This document shows positions 1 to 5,940 of a DNA stretch of 6,707 nt, one piece after another; position 1 is the first letter of the stretch, and each line of letters opens with the position of its first letter. Made by a program: the position numbers and the translations under genes. The stretch lies in the NCBI GenBank assembly GCA_025928125.1, contig JAICKD010000178.1, positions 1 through 6,707 on the forward strand, written 5' to 3'. The DNA is from Ktedonobacterales bacterium. Its GTDB lineage: Bacteria > Chloroflexota > Ktedonobacteria > Ktedonobacterales > JADMIN01. Under the pieces are notes generated by a model that saw only the letters and a list, made by a program, of their open reading frames with translations, made no database searches and was not told the origin of the DNA.

Positions 1-924
1 CAGGTTGGCGCGAATGGCGTCGAAGTTCTCTGGGCGCAGCGCGTATGGCAGTGCGCTCAGGTGCGTGCCGGTCAGAATCCACTGCAGATAGGGATTCTCC
101 GCCGGGTTCAACTCGGTCAGGGCATATCTGGTGCGCTGGAGCAGACGGTCGGCCACACTGCCCTCGACATAGGCGAAGAACTCCGGGTCGCGCCCCAGTC
201 GGCCCATCAGCGCGCGCGAGAAGAAGAGACGGAAGAGCAGCCGCCAGCGCCAGGTGTCCCATTCGTTGGCATAGAACGCCTGCCGTTCCTCCGGCGTGCC
301 ACCAGCCAGCAGCTGGGCCACCTTCGCGTGGCTCTCGACCAGCGGCAGCACGCGCTCCCGGAAGAGCCGGAAGTAGCGCTCGAACTTGCCCGCGCCGCCG
401 ATGCCAGCGCGTATCACATCCAGATGCGCGTCCCAGAAGCGGCGCTCGTCGGGCGAGAGACCCCCTCGGCAGCGGAGATATAGCTCCTCGCGGCGCTCGC
501 TCGGGCGCGACCCGATCAGTTCCAGTAGTTCGGGATGCTCCAGTCGCCGATAGGCAGCGACCCGAAGCGCCAGGCAGGCTAACTGCGCGTCGCTGACATC
601 GATTGCGAGCACGTGTCCCGGCGACTGCGCCAGTAAGGACAGTGTGTTGTCTCCCGCAGAGGCTATCGAGAGGCAGCTGTCCCCCGGCTGGACGGCCAGC
701 CCGGCCAGCAGCACGTCGGCGTCCTCCCAGCACTGCGCGTAGCGGATGGCGGAGAAGTCGGCGCGGGCGGTGATGGAGGACGATGCGCGGGCGGCCCCCT
801 CCCGGCCTTCGGCCACCCTCCCCCTTGCAGGGAGAGGGCCAAGGCGACCAGTGCGACGGAGGGCGACGGGAAGAACTGATCGAACGTTTCGGATGCTCGC
901 CGGAACGCCTTGAACGCTCAGCAT
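1..924 (-). CDS. DUF3419 / BtaA-like SAM-dependent 3-amino-3-carboxypropyl transferase, 3' end beyond window
   Basis: The reverse strand is open from ATG at 924 to the window edge (308 codons, no stop). From residue 51 the protein is a recognisable DUF3419 member: an entry motif IRYAQCWEDADVLL (60-73), a SAM-binding Rossmann segment LSIASAGDNTL (85-95) followed by AIDVSDAQLACL (107-118), and distal family blocks RDPEFFAYVEG and NPYLQWILTG near 245 and 285. The characterised relative BtaA moves the 3-amino-3-carboxypropyl group of SAM onto diacylglycerol, the first step of betaine-lipid synthesis. The substrate here is not shown by sequence. The first 50 residues (basic, low complexity, LPARGRVAEGREGA) are not family-like and are encoded by the inverted-repeat element at 790-971. 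The only other in-frame start is GTG at 816. Both candidate starts and their purine-rich upstream tracts lie in the repeat, so the native 5' end appears to have been replaced. It is probably the last visible member of the operon. Confidence 0.85.
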   Translation of the reverse strand, partial: MLSVQGVPASIRNVRSVLPVALRRTGRLGPLPARGRVAEGREGAARASSSITARADFSAIRYAQCWEDADVLLAGLAVQPGDSCLSIASAGDNTLSLLAQSPGHVLAIDVSDAQLACLALRVAAYRRLEHPELLELIGSRPSERREELYLRCRGGLSPDERRFWDAHLDVIRAGIGGAGKFERYFRLFRERVLPLVESHAKVAQLLAGGTPEERQAFYANEWDTWRWRLLFRLFFSRALMGRLGRDPEFFAYVEGSVADRLLQRTRYALTELNPAENPYLQWILTGTHLSALPYALRPENFDAIRANL

Positions 925-938
925 AGTTCCCCTCTCCC
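925..938 (-). promoter_or_regulatory. Ribosome-binding tract for the ATG at 924, supplied by the repeat arm
   Basis: On the minus strand the bases before ATG 924 read GGGAGAGGGGAACT, a purine-rich tract whose AGGGGA lies about 4 nt from the start codon. It is made largely of the conserved inner block of the repeat, so the element seems to provide initiation signals for the DUF3419 frame. A similar tract (AAGGGGGAGG) directly precedes the alternative GTG at 816, from the other arm. Confidence 0.45.
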
Positions 939-943
939 TGCAA

Positions 944-966
944 GGGGGAGGGGTTAGGGGAGGGGG
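944..966 (+). other. G-quadruplex motif (G5-A-G4-TTA-G4-A-G5)
   Basis: Four runs of at least four guanines on the plus strand are separated by loops of 1, 3 and 1 nt, which is close to an ideal intramolecular quadruplex motif. All genes here are transcribed from the plus strand as template, so a quadruplex would form on the template strand and the RNA would be C-rich. It lies in the right arm of the inverted repeat, just after the phosphotransferase stop. It could slow polymerase or mark an operon boundary (inference). Confidence 0.7.
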
Positions 967-973
967 CCGCCAG

Positions 974-3637
974 CTACTGGACATGGCTGGCCTCCCTTGG
1001 GGTCGCCCCGATGGGCTGCGCATCCTCGGTGATGCGCGTGATGACGCCGGACGTGCCGTTGACCTCGATCATCTCGCCGGTCTTGAGCCAGGAGGTGAGG
1101 CCCGCGACTGAGACGACCGCCGGGATGCCCAACTCGCGCGCGACGATGGCCGAATGCGAGAGAACGCTGCCGCGCTCGACCACGACGCCCGCCGCACCCG
1201 CGAAGAGCAGAATCCAGCCGGGATCGGTGCGTTCCGCCACCAGAATCTCGCTCGCGCGCACCTCGGCGGCCTTCGGGTCGGTCACGACGCGCGCCCGTCC
1301 GCGTACCACGCCGGGGCAGCAGCCGATGCCGCTCCGCTGATCGGTCGCATTGCTAGCTGAATGTTCATTGCTGGTCGGGATGAGTCGCGCCGCCAGTGGC
1401 CCGACAGCGACCAGTCCGCGTGTCTCGAAACGGTCGGGCGGCGGCTCAGTCGCGCGCCAACGGGCAAACTCCGCCTGACGGACGACCACCAGCCCTTTGA
1501 GATCGGTCGTCGTGGCGGTGCCAGTCACCAGGCCAAGCGCCTCCTCGACTTCGAGATAGAAGATGTCGCGCGGATTTTCTAGCAGACCAAGCGCGTAGAA
1601 GCGGCGGCCAAGCTCGGTGAAGATGCGGCGCACCCGGCCAAAGACGCGCGTGCGCTCGAAGCGCAGATTCTCACGGTCGCGCACCCGCGCTCTCGCCCGC
1701 GCCAGCACGAAGTTGAATGCCGCCCGTCGCACGGGATGCCACGCCAGTCGCCGCCGCACCGTGCGCTCGGCCAGCGCGCGTTTCGACTGGTCGGGCGCGT
1801 CACTCGCGGACAAGGCGGCTGACACGCTTTCCTGGGATGCGAAACGCTGGGCGAGGTGGCCGATGGCGCGCAGCAGCGGCGTGGGATCGTCGCGCAGCGT
1901 CGGGCTTTCGAGCTTCAACTCCTCCAGGCAGCGGTCGGCGAACTTCGCCAGATACGCCTGATACTCCTCGGCAAACGCGGGGTGGCGCGCAATCTCGCGC
2001 TGGATGGTGTCGGGGGCGCCGGTGCGCAGGATATCAGTTAGCTCTGGCGAGGCTGCCGCCAGTATGGCGAGCGCGCGCACCCGCCGCGCAGGCTCGGCGC
2101 TGATGATGCCGCCCTGGCCGCCGACAAGGTCGTTCTGCAGCGTGCCTGCCTTGTCGCCACACCAGGCGATGCAGAGCCTCCGCAGCAGCCCGTAGAAGAG
2201 CATGGCGAAGAGATCGTTCACCAGCGGTGCGTCCCAGTGGGCCAGCAACCTGCCCTCCAGGTCGCGGTAGTGGGTGACCAGTTCGTCGGGGCGCATCGCC
2301 TCCAGCGGTATATCGCCGGGCGCCAGCGCCGCATCCAGCCGGGCGTAGAAGCGCTCGATGTCGCGTGGCAGCCGTCGCTCGTGGCGAGCCAGACTGGCCA
2401 CCGCGCGCACCAGCTTCAGCGCATCCAGCAGGCGCATGCGGCCACCATTGGCGGAGAGACGCGCCGCCAGCGCGGGCGGTAGCTCCTCCTTGACGCCCAT
2501 CATCTGCTCCATGAAGCGACGGTTGGAGCTGAAACCAGGGGCCAGCGCCAGCAAGTCGTACCAGCTAAAGAGGCTGTAGTAGATGCGCCCGCGCACGAGG
2601 CCAATCATGCGACGGAAGGTATCGGCATGGGCGGCGATTTCGGTTTCGGAGACGCCGAGCAGGCGGCACAACTCGCGGTAGACCTCCTCGTAGGCGTGGC
2701 GCGCGAACGAGAAGGTGAGCGGGGTCGTGACGCCTCCATAGCTTTCGGCGATGTTGCTATTATCCCAGAGGGCATACGCGCCGTCGGGATCACGTAGCGT
2801 GGCCAGCGTCGTGATGGGCCGCGACTGCAAGAGGTATATCTCGCCACCCGCAATCGCCCACTCGATATCCTGCGGAACGCCGAAGTGCTGCTCGCAGCGC
2901 CGCGCCAGACCGGCAATCGCGCGTAGCTGGTCGTCATTCAACAGCGGCCGCTGCTCAGTCTGACCAATGCGCTCGATGACGCCGAGGCGGTCCACCGTCG
3001 CCGTCTCGCCCTCACTCGCGCCGGAGACGAGCGCCTCACCCAGCCCGGCAATCGCGCTGACCACGGCGACGCCGCGACGCCCGGTGGCGGGGTCCGCGCT
3101 GAAGGCGACGCCCGATATGTCCGCCGCTACCATCTGCTGGATGAGCACGGCGGGCGCGGGCGGGACAGTATCCAGCCCATGCGTGCGGCGATACGCCAGG
3201 ATACGCGCGCTGAAGGCCGAGCGCCAAACATCGGCCACCCGCGTGGCCACATCCTCCGGCGCGACGTTCAGGTAAGAGGCAAGCTGCCCCGCGAAGGAAT
3301 GCGCGCCGCCATCCTCATCGCTGGCGGAGGAGCGTACCGCGAGCGGCTGACCATCGAGTGAGAGTGTGGCGACGGCCTGGGTTAGCTCGGCCAGTGCGGC
3401 ATCATCAAGCGTCAGGGTTGCCAGCACGGCGGTGACGGCGGCATCGTCGCCCGACTCGCAGGCGGCGGCCAGTCTTGCGCGTTCGGCGGCAGCGAGGCTA
3501 TCATCGAACGCGGCGGGATCGAGCGCGAACCAGTCGGGGACCGGAAAGCCCGCCTGCTGGAGGTTCGCCAGCGCGGCAGCCTTCCCGCCGACTTGCTGAC
3601 GGGTGGCGTCCGCTGCTGGCTGGATGATATAGCGCAT
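974..3637 (-). CDS. PEP-synthase/rifampin-phosphotransferase-like ATP-dependent dikinase (887 aa)
   Basis: A three-part phosphotransferase. Residues about 1-280 are a PPDK_N-type ATP-grasp domain: GGKAAALANL with Lys19, AVRSSASDED with Arg102, SFAGQ (114-118), SGVAFSADPATG (175-186), GLGEALVSG (198-206), DIEWAI with Glu259, and QSRPIT (271-276). Residues about 290-700 are a helical middle region (SNIAESYGGVTTPLTFSF near 295-310, DLVGGQGGIIS near 503). Residues about 770-870 are the swivelling phosphohistidine domain with GSVLSHSAIVARELGIP, His828 being the expected phosphate carrier. The order ATP-grasp, middle, His with nothing after it matches rifampin phosphotransferase-type enzymes. The PEP/pyruvate-binding barrel of true PEP synthase is absent. 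The expected chemistry is ATP to AMP with transfer of the beta-phosphate to an acceptor through His. The acceptor is unknown. I chose ATG 3637 because GGAGG sits 8 nt upstream; the longer in-frame TTG at 3652 overlaps that site. The gene starts 29 nt after the UbiA-like stop, so its job is probably in the same pathway rather than antibiotic resistance (inference). Confidence 0.88.
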   Translation of the reverse strand: MRYIIQPAADATRQQVGGKAAALANLQQAGFPVPDWFALDPAAFDDSLAAAERARLAAACESGDDAAVTAVLATLTLDDAALAELTQAVATLSLDGQPLAVRSSASDEDGGAHSFAGQLASYLNVAPEDVATRVADVWRSAFSARILAYRRTHGLDTVPPAPAVLIQQMVAADISGVAFSADPATGRRGVAVVSAIAGLGEALVSGASEGETATVDRLGVIERIGQTEQRPLLNDDQLRAIAGLARRCEQHFGVPQDIEWAIAGGEIYLLQSRPITTLATLRDPDGAYALWDNSNIAESYGGVTTPLTFSFARHAYEEVYRELCRLLGVSETEIAAHADTFRRMIGLVRGRIYYSLFSWYDLLALAPGFSSNRRFMEQMMGVKEELPPALAARLSANGGRMRLLDALKLVRAVASLARHERRLPRDIERFYARLDAALAPGDIPLEAMRPDELVTHYRDLEGRLLAHWDAPLVNDLFAMLFYGLLRRLCIAWCGDKAGTLQNDLVGGQGGIISAEPARRVRALAILAAASPELTDILRTGAPDTIQREIARHPAFAEEYQAYLAKFADRCLEELKLESPTLRDDPTPLLRAIGHLAQRFASQESVSAALSASDAPDQSKRALAERTVRRRLAWHPVRRAAFNFVLARARARVRDRENLRFERTRVFGRVRRIFTELGRRFYALGLLENPRDIFYLEVEEALGLVTGTATTTDLKGLVVVRQAEFARWRATEPPPDRFETRGLVAVGPLAARLIPTSNEHSASNATDQRSGIGCCPGVVRGRARVVTDPKAAEVRASEILVAERTDPGWILLFAGAAGVVVERGSVLSHSAIVARELGIPAVVSVAGLTSWLKTGEMIEVNGTSGVITRITEDAQPIGATPREASHVQ

Positions 3638-3645
3638 CGGTGAAA

Positions 3646-3650
3646 CCTCC
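3646..3650 (-). promoter_or_regulatory. Shine-Dalgarno GGAGG setting the phosphotransferase start
   Basis: GGAGG on the minus strand lies 8 nt before ATG 3637. It overlaps the alternative TTG codon at 3652, which favours the shorter reading (MRYII...). Confidence 0.8.
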
Positions 3651-3654
3651 AACG

Positions 3655-3684
3655 GTCAGGCGAACGTCAGGCGAACGTCAGGCG
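3655..3684. repeat. 11-bp tandem repeat across the UbiA-like stop codon
   Basis: GTCAGGCGAAC occurs at 3655-3665 and again at 3666-3676, followed by a partial copy GTCAGGCG at 3677-3684. The TGA stop of the UbiA-like gene (3669-3667) is in the middle unit. The unit is not a multiple of three, so copy-number change would alter the last residues or the gap to the next gene. It is probably a replication-slippage duplication. Confidence 0.85.
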
Positions 3685-4662
3685 CAGCGCCAGGGGAATC
3701 GCGCCGAGGCTCAGATAGAGTACCAGCGTCCAGAGGCCGGAGACTAACTCAATGGACTTGCCACTGCCCGGCGCGGGCCGCCGCAGGAAGCGCAGCCCCA
3801 TCACGACCGCCAGCGCGGCTACCGCCACATAGGCGGCGATCTCCCACGGCGTCTCGATCTGGAAGGTTGCCAGCGCCGCCGCGATTGCCGTAACGGTCAG
3901 CGCAATCAGCCAAACGAGCACGGCGCGTTGGCGTCCCCAGTGCGCGGTATAGGTTACTACACCATATTCTTCGTCTTCGGGCGCGCGAATCTTGCGCCCC
4001 ACTTCGAGAATGAAGCCATTCGCGAAGCTGACGAAGAGCAGAATGCCCAGGCCAAGCGGCGGCGCGACATTGGCGACGCGCCAGTCGCAGGCGGTGCCGT
4101 AGAGGTCGATCAGCGGCAGAATCAGCATGTGGCTCCACATATAGGTCGATGGATGCGCCTTGAGCCAGTCGCGCACGAAGAACTCGCGGCACATCAGCCC
4201 CAGGTACGCCCATGTCAGCAGCAGGAATGGCAGCAGCGCCGGGGAGAGCCAGAGCGCCAGCAGCGTCTGCACGGCGCCCGCCGCCACCGCGACGATGGCC
4301 AACTCGCGCAACGTGACAAGGCCGCGCGGCACCGGACGGTACGGGCGGTAGAGGGCGTCCTCGTCGGCGTCTTTGAACTCGTCGGCGATCCGCATCTCCA
4401 GGAAGAAGAGCAGCGCCGTGCAGAAGGCAACCACGACGGCCTTGAGCGACGGCAGCGCCACGACGCCGCGCGCCAGCATCGAGAAGGTGAGCGTGCAGAA
4501 GCTGAACGCGGCGATGAGCGGGACATGCGTCGCCAGTGGGAAGCGCTCGCGCTGATAGACCCACATCCGCGCCGGAAACGATGGCCGCTGCTTCGCGCGT
4601 AGCATGGTAGCCGCAACGTCGTTATTCGTCTGATTCGCCTGAATGGGTGCGTCGTTAGGCAT
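3667..4662 (-). CDS. UbiA-superfamily prenyltransferase-like membrane protein with variant Asp-rich motif (331 aa)
   Basis: The protein is an integral membrane enzyme with about eight or nine hydrophobic segments (roughly 46-64, 72-90, 119-138, 142-157, 174-190, 201-219, 247-266, 273-291, 308-327). UbiA enzymes carry NDxxDxxxD in the first cytoplasmic loop to bind prenyl diphosphate through Mg2+. Here residues 94-102 read DEFKDADED, keeping the Asp spacing (Asp94, Asp98, Asp102) but with Asp-Glu in place of Asn-Asp, followed by YRPYRPVPRG (105-114). The second loop reads LEVGRKIRAPEDEEYG (219-234), acidic but not a standard DxxxD. The fold call is firm. The substrate pair is not readable, and a quinone, chlorophyll or archaeal ether-lipid role cannot be assigned. 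The start at 4662 has GGGAAGG 8 nt upstream and overlaps the HMG-CoA reductase stop by 8 nt (ATGCCTAA), which suggests translational coupling and a link to isoprenoid supply. The N-terminal 40 residues are hydrophilic. Confidence 0.82.
   Translation of the reverse strand: MPNDAPIQANQTNNDVAATMLRAKQRPSFPARMWVYQRERFPLATHVPLIAAFSFCTLTFSMLARGVVALPSLKAVVVAFCTALLFFLEMRIADEFKDADEDALYRPYRPVPRGLVTLRELAIVAVAAGAVQTLLALWLSPALLPFLLLTWAYLGLMCREFFVRDWLKAHPSTYMWSHMLILPLIDLYGTACDWRVANVAPPLGLGILLFVSFANGFILEVGRKIRAPEDEEYGVVTYTAHWGRQRAVLVWLIALTVTAIAAALATFQIETPWEIAAYVAVAALAVVMGLRFLRRPAPGSGKSIELVSGLWTLVLYLSLGAIPLALRLTFA
4655..4662 (-). other. 8-nt stop/start overlap of HMG-CoA reductase and UbiA-like genes
   Basis: ATGCCTAA contains the UbiA-like start and, in the other frame, the TAA stop of the reductase. 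The Shine-Dalgarno GGGAAGG (4677-4671) is inside the reductase gene. This arrangement is typical of translationally coupled operon genes. Confidence 0.9.
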
Positions 4663-5929
4663 TTTCGCCGCCTTCCCGATTTTTCGGCTGGTAACGGATA
4701 TCGCGGGCCAGCTTGCGATGCGCGCTCGCGAAGTGGCCCGCGCAGAGCGCTCCGATGAGCGAAAGCTCGCCCGCGAGGCAAAGCCCGGCGCAGACCTCTG
4801 CCAACGCGGCGGCGTGTCCTGGCCCGGCGAGGCCCATCAGTTCGAGGCAGGCGCGCTGCCCCGGCAGGCTTGTGCCGCCGCCGACCGTGCCGACGATGAT
4901 GCTGGGCAGCGTCACCGCGGCGTAGAGGTCGCCCGTTGCGGTCACTTCCATCCGCGTGACGCCAACCGCCGACTCCGCGACGCAGGCGACATCCTGCCCG
5001 GTGGCGAGGTAGAGCGCGGCTAGCCCATTGGCGTAGTGGCCCTGCGCGCCGAGTGTGCCACTGAGCACGCCACCGAGCGCGCCCATGCGAAAGTAGTCGG
5101 CCATGCGTTCGGGCGTTGTGCGCAAGCGCCTTCGCACCAACTCCGCCGGAACCGTCACCTCCGCACTGACCCGCCGCCCGCGCACACCGACGAACGAGCG
5201 GGCGCTGGCCTTCTTATCGCCGGAGTAGTTCGCCTCCAGGAACCAGTAGTCCGGCTGGACCGGCGACTCGGCGAGGATGTGGGCGCAGATCGCCTCGGTC
5301 GCCAGCGTCACCATATTCTGCCCGGCGGCGTCGCCCGTGAGGAAGTCGAGATGCAGATAGACGTGGTTACCTTCGATGATTGCGCGCATCTCTTTTAGCC
5401 GTCCGTGGCTGGTGGTGGCGGCAACGCAGCCGTTGAAGACGAGCCGCTGGCTCAGCGCCCACTCCGCGAATCGCGCCGCCTCGCGCAGACTGGCAAAGGC
5501 GAAGCCCGGCGAGCGCCCGATGCCCTCGGCCAGTACCAGCGCCTCACAGCCGCCCGCCTCGGCGATCAGTTGCGCTCCCCGGCTGTAGGACGCGACCAGC
5601 GCCGCTTCGGTGGTCGCCAGCGGCAGGTAGTAGTCGCCATGCGCGTGCGCGCCCTCGATGCGGAGCGGTCCCGCCAGCCCGACAGGTACCTGTAGCGCGC
5701 CGATACAGGTCTCGATACTGCCGCGATACTGCCCCAGTGCATCCAGTGTGGGAGCGTCGAGCAGCGCCTCGCGGCTTTCGCGCGAGGCGGAGAGCAGGCG
5801 CCAGCGGCGTTCCACAGCGGCGGGCGAGAGCTGTGTGCTCAATGCGACCCTGGGCGCGGGTCGGCGCGGCATCGGTGGTATCGGCACGGGGCATGCGGCG
5901 GGGCGCAGTGTGCGGCGAGCGATGGCCAT
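4655..5929 (-). CDS. Hydroxymethylglutaryl-CoA reductase, class I type (424 aa)
   Basis: It reduces HMG-CoA to mevalonate, the committed step of the mevalonate pathway to isopentenyl diphosphate. The soluble catalytic domain is complete: ETCIGALQVPVGLAGPL (73-89), PLATTEAALVAS with catalytic Glu108, TGDAAGQNMV (198-207) of the cofactor-binding region, NYSGDKKAS with catalytic Lys239, GHYANGLAAL then ATGQDVACVAES with catalytic Asp313, VGGGTSLPGQ (349-358), and GELSLIGALCAGHFASAH with catalytic His404. These correspond to human Glu559, Lys691, Asp767 and His866. There is no membrane anchor. The first 30 residues are rich in Arg and Pro and not conserved. The motif pattern fits the biosynthetic class I rather than the degradative class II. 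Start ATG 5929 follows AAGGAG by 5 nt and lies 9 nt after the hydrolase stop. The product presumably feeds the UbiA-like enzyme encoded next. Confidence 0.95.
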   Translation of the reverse strand: MAIARRTLRPAACPVPIPPMPRRPAPRVALSTQLSPAAVERRWRLLSASRESREALLDAPTLDALGQYRGSIETCIGALQVPVGLAGPLRIEGAHAHGDYYLPLATTEAALVASYSRGAQLIAEAGGCEALVLAEGIGRSPGFAFASLREAARFAEWALSQRLVFNGCVAATTSHGRLKEMRAIIEGNHVYLHLDFLTGDAAGQNMVTLATEAICAHILAESPVQPDYWFLEANYSGDKKASARSFVGVRGRRVSAEVTVPAELVRRRLRTTPERMADYFRMGALGGVLSGTLGAQGHYANGLAALYLATGQDVACVAESAVGVTRMEVTATGDLYAAVTLPSIIVGTVGGGTSLPGQRACLELMGLAGPGHAAALAEVCAGLCLAGELSLIGALCAGHFASAHRKLARDIRYQPKNREGGENA

Positions 5930-5934
5930 AGCCT

Positions 5935-5940
5935 CTCCTT
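5935..5940 (-). promoter_or_regulatory. Shine-Dalgarno AAGGAG of HMG-CoA reductase overlapping the hydrolase stop
   Basis: AAGGAG shares its first bases with the TAA stop (5941-5939) of the hydrolase and stands 5 nt before ATG 5929. Termination of the upstream gene therefore brings ribosomes directly to this start, and there is no room for a separate promoter. Confidence 0.8.

Larger units (their letters stand above)
790..971. repeat. Inverted-repeat (MITE-like) element between phosphotransferase and DUF3419 genes
   Basis: Two arms in opposite orientation flank about 91 bp. The left arm (790-838) and the reverse complement of the right arm (930-971) share an exact outer 14 bp (GGCGGCCCCCTCCC) and an exact inner 23 bp (816-838 versus 952-930). 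They differ between these blocks, where the left arm carries the palindrome GGCCTTCGGCC (804-814) and the right arm only a few bases. Each inner block can itself fold, for example CCTCTCCCT-GCA-AGGGGGAGG at 931-951, a 9-bp stem with one mismatch and a 3-nt loop. There is no transposase and I see no clear target duplication, so 'MITE-like' is inference. Two independent short intergenic repeats in opposite orientation are an alternative. The element begins 2 nt beyond the stop of the phosphotransferase gene and runs into the DUF3419 frame. Confidence 0.8.

Noticed and set aside
45..596. Plus-strand open frames opposite the DUF3419 gene (183 and 140 codons)
   Set aside because: The minus strand here reads continuously as DUF3419 with family-specific blocks. 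The plus-strand products show only compositional Arg/Pro/Ala bias.
931..951. Rho-independent terminator after the phosphotransferase gene
   Set aside because: The hairpin is strong, but no T-run follows in the direction of transcription, and the same block appears in inverted orientation at 816-838, which points to a repeat unit rather than a terminator.
790..971. CRISPR array or phage attachment site
   Set aside because: There are only two copies, they are inverted with respect to each other, no regular spacers occur, and no integrase or tRNA is nearby.
974..3637. Canonical phosphoenolpyruvate synthase (ppsA)
   Set aside because: The His domain is at the C-terminus and no PEP/pyruvate-binding barrel follows it, so the classical reaction is unlikely.
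3749..4564. Second minus-strand frame of 271 codons within the UbiA-like gene
   Set aside because: It is Arg/Ala/Gly-rich shadow sequence without hydrophobic segments or motifs. The other frame holds the UbiA pattern and a good ribosome site.
3928..4602. Plus-strand open frame of 224 codons antisense to the UbiA-like gene
   Set aside because: Its product is a charge-rich, low-complexity protein with no recognisable motif, and it lies wholly opposite a membrane protein with clear family motifs. Long antisense frames are expected at this GC content.
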